A DNA stretch of 32,856 nucleotides from Spirochaetota bacterium (GTDB taxonomy: Bacteria > Spirochaetota > Spirochaetia > Treponematales > UBA12059): NCBI GenBank assembly GCA_003247225.1, contig QKAK01000045.1:1-32856 (forward strand), given 5' to 3'. The notes under the pieces were generated by a model. The model saw only the letters and a program-made list of their open reading frames with translations. It made no database searches and was not told where the DNA came from. Position numbers and translations under genes: made by a program. Shown piece after piece: positions 25,665 to 32,856 of the stretch (positions within the stretch are counted from its first letter, which is position 1; each line of letters begins with the position of its first letter).

Positions 25665-25693
25665 ATTTCAAGTATAATCGCTCCTCTTGTCAA
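25665..25693 (-). promoter_or_regulatory. Promoter for the DUF212 gene, predicted leaderless
   Basis: On the minus strand: consensus TTGACA (25688-25693), a 17-base spacer, TGAAAT (25665-25670, 4/6), then seven bases to the ATG at 25657. TATACT (minus, 25671-25676) is an alternative -10 but has no suitable -35. Confidence 0.55.
25673..25678 (+). promoter_or_regulatory. -10 box for the pseudouridine synthase gene
   Basis: Consensus TATAAT, 55 bases before the ATG at 25734. The -35 (TGTTCC, 17 bases upstream) is poor. The box overlaps the divergent promoter of the DUF212 gene, so the two may compete. Confidence 0.4.
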
Positions 25694-25733
25694 GCCTATT
25701 CGAGCCGTTTCACGGGAGTCGCTGAGAACAACC

Positions 25734-26747
25734 ATGGCGTACAGCACCAAGCGCTTTATAATCGGCCCGGACGATTCGGGCAGGCGCGCCGACCGCGTCG
25801 TGCGCTCGCTCCTGTCGGCGATGCCGCTCTCGGCCGTATACCGCCTGTTCCGCGACGGCGCCGTCCGGGCCGGAGGCCGCCGCATCGACGGCTCGTCCAG
25901 GCTCGAGGCGGGAGCCGCCCTCGATATCCGCCTACCCGATACCGTAGGGGCGCCGGAAACGAGCGCGGCGCGGGAAGCGGCCTCCGCCGATCCGCGGCTC
26001 GCCGACGGGCGGGCCAGGCGCTTCTCGGAGATCATACTGCTCGAGACGCCGGACCTCGTCGTCGTCAATAAGCCGCGGGGACGATTGACCCACGGACCGG
26101 ACGGAGTCGACGAGGACGCCAAGGCCTATTTCGCGGACCGCATGGCCCGGTCCCTCGCCTTCGCGCCGGGCCCGCTCCACAGGCTCGACCGCAACACCTC
26201 CGGAGCCTTGGTCGTATCGGCCAGCCAGGCCGGCGCCGTGGCCTTCAGCGAGGCGCTCCGGGCCGGCCTGGTCGGCAAGCTATACCTCGCCTTGCTCGGC
26301 GGCGAGCTAGCTGGCGCGGAGCGTTGGATCGACCGCCTGAGCCGCGACGGCCTCAAGAGCCGCGTCGGCGACGACGGCGCCGCCGCCGAGGCCGAGGCGA
26401 TACCCGTCGCGGCGCGCGGAGGCATGACGCTCGCGGTCATACGATTAGGCACCGGGCGCACGCACCAGATACGCGCCCAGGCCGCCTCCCGCGGCCTCGC
26501 CCTGGCCGGCGACGCGAAGTACGGCGGCATGCCGCTGCCGGGCGGCTATATCCTGCACTGCGCGATGCTCGACCTGCCGGCCCTGCCCGGCGGCGTCGGG
26601 CCGTTACGCGTCGAGGCGCCGCTGCCGCCCCGGGCCGCCGACGCGCTGCGCTCCATCCTCGGGCCGTCCTGCGTCGAGGCGGCCTCGGCCGCCCTGAGCG
26701 AGGCCTTGGCTCGCGCGCCGCGAGCGAGCTACGACCAAACGAGCTAA
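25734..26747 (+). CDS. RluA-family 23S rRNA pseudouridine synthase (RluC/RluD type)
   Basis: 337 residues from the ATG at 25734 (MAYSTKRFII). An S4 RNA-binding domain occupies about 15-70 (AVYRLFRDGAVRAGGRRIDG). The catalytic motif HRLDRNTSG lies at 149-157, with the nucleophilic Asp at 152. GRTHQIRAQAASRGLALAGD is the second conserved motif. LVVVNKPRGRLTHG is the first. The enzyme isomerises specific uridines in 23S rRNA; whether at RluC or RluD positions cannot be told by eye. The frame is open far upstream (to 24786), but that stretch is antisense to two other genes and is not coding. The ribosome-binding site is poor. Confidence 0.92.
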   Translation: MAYSTKRFIIGPDDSGRRADRVVRSLLSAMPLSAVYRLFRDGAVRAGGRRIDGSSRLEAGAALDIRLPDTVGAPETSAAREAASADPRLADGRARRFSEIILLETPDLVVVNKPRGRLTHGPDGVDEDAKAYFADRMARSLAFAPGPLHRLDRNTSGALVVSASQAGAVAFSEALRAGLVGKLYLALLGGELAGAERWIDRLSRDGLKSRVGDDGAAAEAEAIPVAARGGMTLAVIRLGTGRTHQIRAQAASRGLALAGDAKYGGMPLPGGYILHCAMLDLPALPGGVGPLRVEAPLPPRAADALRSILGPSCVEAASAALSEALARAPRASYDQTS

Positions 26748-26761
26748 ATTCGTCGATTCGC

Positions 26762-26790
26762 TTGATTAACGACGGCTACGGCGGTACCCT
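26762..26790 (+). promoter_or_regulatory. hflK-hflC promoter
   Basis: TTGATT (26762-26767), a 17-base spacer, TACCCT (26785-26790). The predicted start is near 26797, followed by a strong AGGAGG (26801-26806) and the ATG at 26811. Confidence 0.55.
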
Positions 26791-26810
26791 AAACCATCAT
26801 AGGAGGTTCC

Positions 26811-27782
26811 ATGCCTGAAAGGAACGTTACGCCGATACGCGGCCTGAAGGTCGGCACGGTAGTGCTGATCGTCATAGCGGTCGCCGTTATCGCGCTCTTC
26901 TCCACGAGCTTCTTCGTCGTCGACCAGACCGAGCAAGCCGTCGTACTGACCCTAGGTAAATTCAGCGGCATAGCCGAGCCGGGGCTCCACTTCAAGTGGC
27001 CGTTCGGACTGCAGCGCAACTATAACATCAAGACCAAGGTGGTCCAGACCGAGCAGTTCGGCTTCAGGACCGCCCAGGCCGGCATCCAGACCAGGTACGA
27101 GGACCGCACCTACCCCGAGGAATCCACGATGCTGACCGGCGATCTCAACATCGTCGACGTCGAGTGGATCATCCAGTACCGCATCACCGATCCCAAGGCA
27201 TGGCTGTTCAACCTCCAGGATAAGCAGAAGACCATACGGGACATCAGCCAGTCGGTCATCAACATGCTCGTAGGCGACATGACGATCCTCGACGTGATGG
27301 GCTCGCAGCGCGTGGCGATCGAGCAGGCCGGCCAGCAGCTGATGAACGAGACGCTCAAGGGCTACGGCCTCGGAATCGAGATAATTACCGTCAAGCTGCA
27401 GAACATCGTGCCGCCGGTCGGCGTGCAGGCCGCGTTCGAGGACGTCAACAAGGCCATCCAGGACATGAACCGGCTGATCAGCGAAGGCAAGGAAGCCTAT
27501 AACAAGGAGATCCCGAAGGCCCGCGGCGAGGCGGACCGTATCGTCCAGATCGCCCAGGGCTACGCCGCCGAGCGCGTCAACAAGGCCAACGGCGACGTCG
27601 CGCGCTTCAGCGCCGTCTACGAGGAGTACCGCAAGGCGCCCGACGTGACGAAGGATCGCCTGTACTACGAGATGATCGAGGCGGTGTTCGCCGACGAGCA
27701 GAACGTCGAGCTGATCGACAGCGAGCTCAGCAACTTCATACCGATTAAGAACTTCGGTACCCAGGCCGGAGGCGACCGATGA
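26811..27782 (+). CDS. hflK: HflK, SPFH-domain membrane protease modulator
   Basis: 323 residues. A single N-terminal membrane helix (about 13-38) is followed by an SPFH/prohibitin domain: VDQTEQAVVLTLGKFSGIAEPGLHFKWPFG, then TGDLNIVDVEWIIQYRITDP and LGIEIITVKLQNIVPPVGVQ. A long coiled-coil region comes next (AFEDVNKAIQDMNRLISEGKEA and onward). HflK and HflC form a large membrane cage that encloses and regulates the FtsH protease; ftsH itself is not in the window. The strong AGGAGG site and the codon choice (mostly GC-ending codons) suggest good expression. The stop overlaps the hflC start by four bases (ATGA). Confidence 0.93.
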   Translation: MPERNVTPIRGLKVGTVVLIVIAVAVIALFSTSFFVVDQTEQAVVLTLGKFSGIAEPGLHFKWPFGLQRNYNIKTKVVQTEQFGFRTAQAGIQTRYEDRTYPEESTMLTGDLNIVDVEWIIQYRITDPKAWLFNLQDKQKTIRDISQSVINMLVGDMTILDVMGSQRVAIEQAGQQLMNETLKGYGLGIEIITVKLQNIVPPVGVQAAFEDVNKAIQDMNRLISEGKEAYNKEIPKARGEADRIVQIAQGYAAERVNKANGDVARFSAVYEEYRKAPDVTKDRLYYEMIEAVFADEQNVELIDSELSNFIPIKNFGTQAGGDR

Positions 27783-28759
27783 AAAAGCTCATTACCGTAC
27801 TCGTCGTGGCCGTCGTCCTGCTCGGCCTGCTCGTCCTGATGGGCCCCTTCTATATCCAGCAGGAAGGCTACCAGTCGGTCATCGTCCGCTTCGGCCAGAT
27901 CACCAGGGTCGAGACCGACGCCGGCCTCAAGCTCAAGACCCCGTTCGTGGACAACGTCGTTACCTACCCCAAGAAGATCCTGATGTGGGACGGCGAGGCC
28001 CAGCGCATCCCGACCAAGGAGAACCAGTTCATCTGGGTGGACGCCACCGCGCGCTGGCGCATCTCCGACCCGGCCAAGTTCTACGAGTCGATATCGTCGC
28101 TCGATAGCGCCTTCGGCAAGCTCGACGACGTGATCGACAGCGCCGTCCGCACGGTCATCTCGTCCAACTTCCTGCGCGAGGCCGTCCGCAACAGCAACGA
28201 CATCATGAACTCCACCTCGAGCGAGACCTTCGAGACCGGCGACGCCGAGGGCTCCGACTCGCTCAGGCAGCTGACCCAGACCGACGCCTCCTATGACTCC
28301 ATCGAGAAGGGCCGCCGCGCGCTGTCCACGGACATGCTCGCGATGGCCCAGCAGCTGACGCCCGAGTACGGCATCGAGATCATCGACGTGATCCCGCGCC
28401 AGATCCGCTACTCCGACGAGCTGACCGAGAGCGTCTACAACAGGATGATCAAGGAACGCAACCAGATCGCCCAGGCCTTCCGTTCCTTCGGCGAGGGCAA
28501 GAAGTCCGAGTGGATGGGCAAGCTCGAGAACGAGCAGCGCTCGATCCTGTCGAAGGCCTACGAGGAGGCGGAGATCATCAAGGGCAGCGCCGACGCTCGC
28601 GCGACCAAGATCTACGCCGACGCGTACGGCCGCGACCGGGGCTTCTTCGACTTCTGGCGCTCGATCGAGTCCTATAGGACCACGATGCCAAAGTTCACCA
28701 AGACCCTGTCCACCGACATGAGCTACTTCGACTACCTCTACGGGCCCAGGGGCCGCTAG
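27779..28759 (+). CDS. hflC: HflC, SPFH-domain membrane protease modulator
   Basis: 326 residues, paired with hflK through an ATGA overlap. An N-terminal membrane helix (about 4-24) is followed by the SPFH domain: QQEGYQSVIVRFGQITRVETD, WDGEAQRIPTKENQFIWVDA and RWRISDPAKFYESI. Next come a coiled coil (KERNQIAQAFRSFGEGKKSE) and the typical AEIIKGSADARATKIYADAY-like segment. The acidic/serine stretch around 140-165 (SSETFETGDAEGSD) is a family-typical variable insertion. HflC partners with HflK around FtsH. A strong intrinsic terminator follows 19 bases after the stop. Confidence 0.93.
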   Translation: MKKLITVLVVAVVLLGLLVLMGPFYIQQEGYQSVIVRFGQITRVETDAGLKLKTPFVDNVVTYPKKILMWDGEAQRIPTKENQFIWVDATARWRISDPAKFYESISSLDSAFGKLDDVIDSAVRTVISSNFLREAVRNSNDIMNSTSSETFETGDAEGSDSLRQLTQTDASYDSIEKGRRALSTDMLAMAQQLTPEYGIEIIDVIPRQIRYSDELTESVYNRMIKERNQIAQAFRSFGEGKKSEWMGKLENEQRSILSKAYEEAEIIKGSADARATKIYADAYGRDRGFFDFWRSIESYRTTMPKFTKTLSTDMSYFDYLYGPRGR

Positions 28760-28777
28760 CCCCCCGCTCCCGCGACC

Positions 28778-28818
28778 GAGGCCCGTCCATGGCGACATGG
28801 ACGGGCCTCTTCATTTAA
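28778..28818 (+). terminator. Intrinsic terminator of hflK-hflC
   Basis: A perfect 14-bp stem (GAGGCCCGTCCATG, 28778-28791, and its complement at 28796-28809) with a GCGA loop, followed by TTCATTT. Confidence 0.85.
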
Positions 28819-28867
28819 CCCTACGACGCTGACGGACGGCGGGCGCATGTACGGGAGCGCCGGAAGG

Positions 28868-28897
28868 TTGTGCTAATCGGCGATCTCCCCTTATACT
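28868..28897 (+). promoter_or_regulatory. Promoter for the regulator-kinase pair
   Basis: TTGTGC (28868-28873), an 18-base spacer, TATACT (28892-28897). The leader to the ATG at 28966 would be ~60 bases; GAGG lies seven bases before the start codon. Confidence 0.5.
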
Positions 28898-28965
28898 GCG
28901 ATATCGGCGCATTGACGCATCCGCAGCCCGCGGCCCCGCGAGGGGCTCGCTACCCGAGGTCGCCC

Positions 28966-29589
28966 ATGAGGACGGTACTAGCAGACGATCACCTGATGGT
29001 CAGGGAAGGCCTGAAACGCGTGCTGTCCAAGCTCGAGGGCATCGAGATCGTCGCCGAGTGCGCCGACGGCGCCGAGGCCGTGGAGAAGGCGCGGGAAACC
29101 GCCTGCGAGCTGCTCATCGTCGACATCGGCATGCCCCGCATGTCCGGCCTCGAGGCGCTACGTGCGGTTAAGGCCTGGGACCCGGCTCCGAGGGTCGTGA
29201 TGCTGTCCATGTTCTCCGATCCGGGCAACGTCGGGCGCGCGGTGGCCGACGGGGCCGACGGCTACCTTTTGAAGGACGACGACGAGAGCACCGTGCTATC
29301 GGTCGTCAGGAACGTGATGGCCGGCGTCGCGAACTTCTCCCCTCGGGTACAATCCATCCTCGCGTCCCGGCTGAGCGGGGCGGACCGTTCGCCCGAGGAT
29401 CTGCTGACGCCCCGCGAGATGGAACTGTTCCGGTGCATCGTCAGGGGGTACCAGAACAAGCGCATAGCCTCCGAGCTGGGCATAGCCCCCCGGACGGTCG
29501 ACTTCCACAAGCGCAACCTACGTGACGCCCTGGGCGTCGAGTCGGTGGCCGACCTAGTACGACTAGCCCAGCGCTACGGCATAGCCTAG
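28966..29589 (+). CDS. NarL/FixJ-type response regulator
   Basis: 207 residues from the ATG at 28966 (MRTVLADDHLMVREGL). The receiver domain (1-118) has acidic D7-D8, phospho-acceptor D53 in LLIVDIGMP, and the signalling Thr/Lys positions (VMLSMFSDP, YLLKDD). A LuxR-type helix-turn-helix lies at the C-terminus (LTPREMELFRCIVRGYQNKR, IASELGIAPRTVDFHKRNL). A transcription factor controlled by the kinase encoded 33 bases downstream; targets are unknown. An in-frame TTG at 28870 falls in the promoter and is not used. Confidence 0.94.
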   Translation: MRTVLADDHLMVREGLKRVLSKLEGIEIVAECADGAEAVEKARETACELLIVDIGMPRMSGLEALRAVKAWDPAPRVVMLSMFSDPGNVGRAVADGADGYLLKDDDESTVLSVVRNVMAGVANFSPRVQSILASRLSGADRSPEDLLTPREMELFRCIVRGYQNKRIASELGIAPRTVDFHKRNLRDALGVESVADLVRLAQRYGIA

Positions 29590-29622
29590 GGCTTCCGCCC
29601 GGACGTTAGGGGAAGCGAAGGC

Positions 29623-31689
29623 ATGGAGGTCACCAAAGATAGGGCCGGCGCCGTCCGGAAGGCGTCGCGGAAGGACGTGGCGCGGATAGCGGCGATCCTG
29701 GCCGCGTTCTCCGCCGTCGTCGCCGCGCTGGTAGCCGGGACGGCCGAGGGGAACGACGCCCTCCTGGCCCGGGAGGGCGTACTCGACGTCCGAGGCGGCA
29801 TAGCCGCGGCCGACGGCTACCTGCCCGTCGAGGGCGGCTGGGAATTCTACTGGATGGAGTTCGTCCCCCCGGGCGGCGGAGGCCCCGCGCCCGACTTCTA
29901 CTCCCCCGGGCAGGAATGGAACCGCTTCTCGATCGACGGGAGCGGCGAGCGCCTCCCCGGCCAGGGCTACGCGACGTACCGCATGACGATCATGCACGCC
30001 CCGGGCCAGGACCTCGCGCTCCTGGTCCAGCGCGTCTACTCCAGCTACCGCGTCTACGTCGACGGCCGCCTCGCGGCGACGGCCGGCGCGCCGGGCCGTA
30101 CCCGCGACGCGACCGACCCGTGCTTCGCCACCCGGGTCGTCCCCCTAGACACCGACGGGAGGGACAGTACCGAGGTAGTGATCCACGTAGCCAACTACGA
30201 GCAGTACAAGGGCGGCCTCTGCGGCTACGAGCCCGTGTACATCGGGCGCTCCGACGCGATCCGCGGCCTGCGCCAGCGCAAGGAGGCCGCGCTCGTCTTC
30301 CTCCTCGGCTTCCTCCTCATGGGACTCGTGCTGAACGTGATGCTATTCCTGTTCTCGCGGCCCTACGAGCGGTCGTACCTCTACCTCGCCATACTCTGCC
30401 TCGTCGTGGTCGTCGTCATCTGGATCGACGTCAAGGCCTTCGCGGTCACCATCCGCTACCGCCTCCCCTGGGCGACGCGGGAGGAGATCAACTACGCGGT
30501 GCAGTACATCGGCACGCTCGTCTACATCCTGTTCCTCCGCAAGATGTTCCGGAAGGACTTCCCCACGGCGCTGATGCGCGCCTGCGCCGTCGTCTTCTCC
30601 GCCATAGCCGTCCTGACGATGACCCTGCCCGCGCCGGCCAGCATGGGCATGTACAACGTCTACCTCGGCTTCGCGTGCGCGTTCTTCGCCTACTGCCTCT
30701 ATATCCTGGTACGCTCGACCCTGTTCGGCGAGCCCGACCAGCGCTTCTTCGGACTGGCCTACATCCTGCTCTGCATGGCGGTCATCGTCCAGAGCGCCCT
30801 CTACCAGCGGCAGGCCTACCTCTTCGACACGATCCCGATGCTCCACCTGCTGGTGTCGGCTATCTTCCTGCTCAATACAGCCTACCTGGCCCTCGATTAT
30901 CGGAACGCCCTGAAGAAGGCCGGTGAGCTGTCGCGAGGCCTCGAGCTCAAGGTGGCCGAACGGACCCGCGAGCTCGAGCAGAGCGCCCGCATCATCGAGA
31001 CGGTCAACGACGAGCAGAAGGAGCTGCTGCGCCTCCTGTGCCACGACCTCGCGGGGCCGTTCGTCTCCATGCGGTACCTGCTGGACATCTTCCGCGACAT
31101 GCCCCCGGGCTTCGACGAGCGGCGCGGCCTCTACCTGGACGAGATCGGCGGCGCCCTGCGGAGCAGCATGTCGCTGATCGAGGACGTCCGCGACTCCGCG
31201 GCCGATGACGGGCTGAGGCCCCAGCCGCGGCTCGTGGACCTGGCCGAGTGCCTGAGGCTCGCCGAGTCGATCAGCAGGGGCGTCCGCGACAAGAAGCGTA
31301 TACGGCTATCGATAGAGGCGGACGAGGGCCTCGCCGCGTATACGGAGCCGTCCCTGTTCGTTCACTCGGTCCTGCTCAACCTGATCCGCAACGCGGTGAA
31401 ATTCTCGCCGCCCGGGTCGACCGTACGCGTGACGGCCCGGGGCTCGGGCGGCCGGGTCGTAGTCGCCGTTATGGACGAGGGCGTCGGCATGCCGCCGGAG
31501 ATGCTGGCCAAGGTCCTGGAGCGGCCTTCCGAATGCCGCCGGAACGGTACCGAGGGGGAGAGCGGCTCCGGTTTCGGCCTGCGCCTAGCCAGGAAGTACA
31601 CTGAGCTCTTCGGCGGCTCCCTGAGGCTGGAGTCCGTAGAGGGGCGCGGTACTACCGTCGTCCTGGAACTCTCGGGCAGCGAGCCGTAG
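29623..31689 (+). CDS. 7TMR-DISM histidine kinase
   Basis: 688 residues. An N-terminal membrane helix (about 22-42) leads into an exported DISM-type carbohydrate-binding-like domain (about 50-222), with PVEGGWEFYWMEF near the start and a jelly-roll pattern (SSYRVYVDGRLAA, TEVVIHVANYEQYKGG). Seven membrane helices follow (about 225-430), then a coiled coil (ELKVAERTRELEQSARIIE). The kinase core has LLCHDLAGPFVSM (H474), N box LLNLIRNAVKFSP (N590), G1 MDEGVGMPPEM and G2 SGFGLRLARKY. Phosphotransfer to the NarL-type regulator encoded just upstream is expected. The ligand may be a sugar or other small molecule (family inference). Confidence 0.93.
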   Translation: MEVTKDRAGAVRKASRKDVARIAAILAAFSAVVAALVAGTAEGNDALLAREGVLDVRGGIAAADGYLPVEGGWEFYWMEFVPPGGGGPAPDFYSPGQEWNRFSIDGSGERLPGQGYATYRMTIMHAPGQDLALLVQRVYSSYRVYVDGRLAATAGAPGRTRDATDPCFATRVVPLDTDGRDSTEVVIHVANYEQYKGGLCGYEPVYIGRSDAIRGLRQRKEAALVFLLGFLLMGLVLNVMLFLFSRPYERSYLYLAILCLVVVVVIWIDVKAFAVTIRYRLPWATREEINYAVQYIGTLVYILFLRKMFRKDFPTALMRACAVVFSAIAVLTMTLPAPASMGMYNVYLGFACAFFAYCLYILVRSTLFGEPDQRFFGLAYILLCMAVIVQSALYQRQAYLFDTIPMLHLLVSAIFLLNTAYLALDYRNALKKAGELSRGLELKVAERTRELEQSARIIETVNDEQKELLRLLCHDLAGPFVSMRYLLDIFRDMPPGFDERRGLYLDEIGGALRSSMSLIEDVRDSAADDGLRPQPRLVDLAECLRLAESISRGVRDKKRIRLSIEADEGLAAYTEPSLFVHSVLLNLIRNAVKFSPPGSTVRVTARGSGGRVVVAVMDEGVGMPPEMLAKVLERPSECRRNGTEGESGSGFGLRLARKYTELFGGSLRLESVEGRGTTVVLELSGSEP

Positions 31690-31973
31690 GGAAAAGCGGC
31701 TAGTTCGACGGCCTCGAGCTTGATGAAGCCCCCGATCCCGCCTCCATCGGCGCTGACGCCTCCGGATGAGGCGCTTATGTCCGCGCCTAACGAGCCGGAC
31801 TCCCGGATCGTCAAGCGCGGATCATGATCGCGCCACAAGGATCATGCTCTACATCATTTCTTCTATGCCCGCAGGACTACGATTCCGGGTATTCCGTTAC
31901 GGCTAAGCCGTGCTGTGGCACGGCACGCCTCCACTCCAACCCGGCCTCGAAGCCCTACAATTTTCTGCAGAAC
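31690..31973. other. Intergenic region with nested dyads at a compositional boundary
   Basis: 284 bases with no gene I can support. The first ~120 bases are GC-rich; the composition falls after about 31830. It holds a GCGCG-9 nt-CGCGC hairpin (31815-31833) containing the palindrome GATCATGATC, and two overlapping, mutually exclusive dyads: ACGGCT-A-AGCCGT (31899-31911) and GCCGTGC-TGTG-GCACGGC (31907-31924). Neither is followed by a T-run. A glycine-rich minus-strand frame (about 31690-31800) could be a gene remnant. Confidence 0.6.
31907..31924 (-). other. Hairpin 50 bases downstream of the SUMF1 gene stop
   Basis: Seven-bp GC-rich stem with a four-base loop (CACA on the minus strand), beginning 50 bases after the stop codon and lacking a T-run. 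Many diversity-generating retroelement targets have a similar small GC-stem, four-base-loop hairpin shortly after the variable region; the distance here is longer than in the phage prototype. Confidence 0.4.
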
Positions 31974-32856
31974 TCAGGGGCGGACAACCCGGAACCCGTT
32001 ATTGTAGGACTGGACGTACGGATTGTCGTGGTTCCGGAAAGCAACGGTGCAGCCAGACGCATAGTTGCCCCAACAGCCACCGCGCCGAACGCGTCTCGTG
32101 CCCGAAGCGGCTCCCCGGTAGTCTGTCTGAGCACTGGCCGGGTAGCTGGCAGCATACCAGTCCCAGCACAATTCCCAGACGTTCCCGCTCATGTCGTACA
32201 GCCCCAGCTCGTTGGCAGTCTTCCCGCCCACCGTATGGGTGGTGCTTGAATTCGTCCCATACCAGGCTACATCGTCAATCGTGTCCGACCCGGCATAGGT
32301 ATAGCTGTTACTGATATTCCCTCCCCGGGCTGCAAACTGCCACTCCGCCTCCGTCGGCAAGCGGTAGCCATTGGCACTCCAGTCCGCTATGGCGGCATTC
32401 CAGGTTGTACTGGTCGTCGTGGGTACGGTTCCCCAATCATCGGGATCAGTACTGCTACTAATCGTATACACCGGCGTAAGGCCTTCCTTGATGCTCAGGG
32501 CATTGCAGAACACCAGGGCGTGGTACCAAGTAACGTACTGTACGGGGCCATTTGTGACGCTGGTAAAATACGTACTGGGATTGGCCAACCCGGTTACCGC
32601 CACAAACTGCTCCATGGTGATCTCGTACTGGCTCATGCGGAAACTACTCACCGTCATGTCTGCCGTGTCGTTGTTAAAGGTGCCGCCCTGTACCGCTTTC
32701 AGGGTTCCAATGTTGGTCGATGTTGCATCGCTTACGGCGTCGGTGTTGGCCGTTGTATTGGTAAATACCGCGGCGACCACGCCGGAATCGGCGCTATTGG
32801 TTGCCGTGGCGTCCGTAACGGTAAAGGTGTTCGCGGCTACGCCAGTCAGGGTATAG
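31974..32856 (-). CDS. SUMF1/FGE-fold protein, candidate variable surface protein (5' end outside window)
   Basis: The frame is open from the window edge to the TGA at 31974-31976 (293 codons visible). A GTG at 32780 is in frame, but the codons upstream of it read as protein (TLTGVAANTFTVTDATATN), so the gene starts beyond the window. A Thr/Ala/Asn-rich repeat-like region precedes a formylglycine-generating-enzyme (SUMF1) fold: FRMSQYEITMEQFVAVTG, YRLPTEAEWQFAARGG, GLYDMSGNVWELCWDWY and a C-terminal RGGCW...GFRVVRP. Of the two FGE active-site cysteines, the first position is Asn, so the protein is not an FGE enzyme. The same C-type-lectin fold is used by Treponema TvpA, a DGR-diversified surface protein. 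Base composition is clearly lower in G+C than all other genes here, suggesting acquisition. Confidence 0.85.
   Translation of the reverse strand, partial: YTLTGVAANTFTVTDATATNSADSGVVAAVFTNTTANTDAVSDATSTNIGTLKAVQGGTFNNDTADMTVSSFRMSQYEITMEQFVAVTGLANPSTYFTSVTNGPVQYVTWYHALVFCNALSIKEGLTPVYTISSSTDPDDWGTVPTTTSTTWNAAIADWSANGYRLPTEAEWQFAARGGNISNSYTYAGSDTIDDVAWYGTNSSTTHTVGGKTANELGLYDMSGNVWELCWDWYAASYPASAQTDYRGAASGTRRVRRGGCWGNYASGCTVAFRNHDNPYVQSYNNGFRVVRP
31977..32093 (-). other. Candidate DGR variable region at the 3' end of the SUMF1 gene
   Basis: The last 39 codons encode RVRRGGCWGN-YASGCTVAFR-NHDNPYVQSY-NNGFRVVRP. Invariant framework residues (RGG-W, R, GFRVVRP) alternate with positions whose codons mostly fit N-N-C (GGC, AAC, GGC, TTC, AAC, CAC, GAC, TAC, GTC, TCC, TAC, AAC), as expected if an AAC-rich template were copied with adenine mutagenesis. 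No template repeat or reverse transcriptase is in the window, so this remains a hypothesis. Confidence 0.5.

Noticed and set aside
24786-25733. Upstream extension of the pseudouridine synthase frame
   Set aside because: It is antisense to the unknown membrane protein and the DUF212 gene; the conserved protein begins at MAYSTKRF (25734).
31690-31838. Glycine/serine-rich minus-strand frame (GSLGADISASSGG and onward)
   Set aside because: It looks like the tail of a surface protein but has no start, runs into the kinase gene antisense and cannot be supported as a gene; at most a remnant.
31690-31973. DGR template repeat or reverse transcriptase fragment beside the SUMF1 gene
   Set aside because: No stretch resembling the 31977-32093 sequence with extra adenines is present, and no reverse-transcriptase motif is encoded in the window.

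Overview
The window is a densely packed, GC-rich bacterial chromosome segment (my estimate is about two-thirds G+C), apart from the last ~1 kb, which is visibly less GC-rich. The gene set points to a spirochaete: a MurC / YicC / CMP-kinase-like run, GltX plus GlnRS, an RnfCDGEA cluster without RnfB, a DISM-type histidine kinase, and a formylglycine-generating-enzyme-like (SUMF1-fold) surface protein. This is an inference from family content. No rRNA, tRNA or CRISPR is visible.

Layout. (1) 1-3178: the end of a HEAT-like protein, a class III nucleotide cyclase, rsmG, and a convergent secreted NlpC/P60 hydrolase. (2) 3239-7182: an operon of an exported unknown protein, a DUF4390-like protein, a sensor kinase and an NtrC-type sigma54 activator. 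It is preceded by a textbook -24/-12 promoter with inverted repeats upstream, so it looks autoregulated. (3) 7192-11409 (minus): gltX, glnS and a possible PAP2-like protein. (4) 11522-12829: an exported protein with beta domains and a TPR-like tail. (5) 12885-17652 (minus): murC, yicC, a cytidylate-kinase-like gene, an SDR and galM, coupled by overlaps. (6) 17694-19589 (minus): a GH57 protein lacking its predicted acid/base residue. (7) 19676-25657 (minus): a DUF212 protein, an unknown lipoprotein-like membrane protein, then rnfC-D-G-E-A. (8) 25734-28759: an rlu pseudouridine synthase, then hflK-hflC ending in a strong terminator. (9) 28966-31689: a NarL-type regulator and a 7TMR-DISM histidine kinase. 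(10) 31690-32856: a compositional break and a SUMF1-fold protein whose last ~39 codons look like the variable region of a diversity-generating retroelement (DGR) target.

The most unusual content is as follows. The Rnf-like cluster keeps its fold signatures and the two [4Fe-4S] motifs of RnfC. It has lost, by eye, the RnfC flavin/NADH loop, the RnfG flavinylation threonine and three of the four membrane cysteines of RnfA/RnfE, and rnfB is not present. The 3' end of the SUMF1 gene resembles T. denticola TvpA-type DGR targets. Several genes have a good -35/-10 promoter ending only 6-10 nt before the start codon, which predicts leaderless transcripts.
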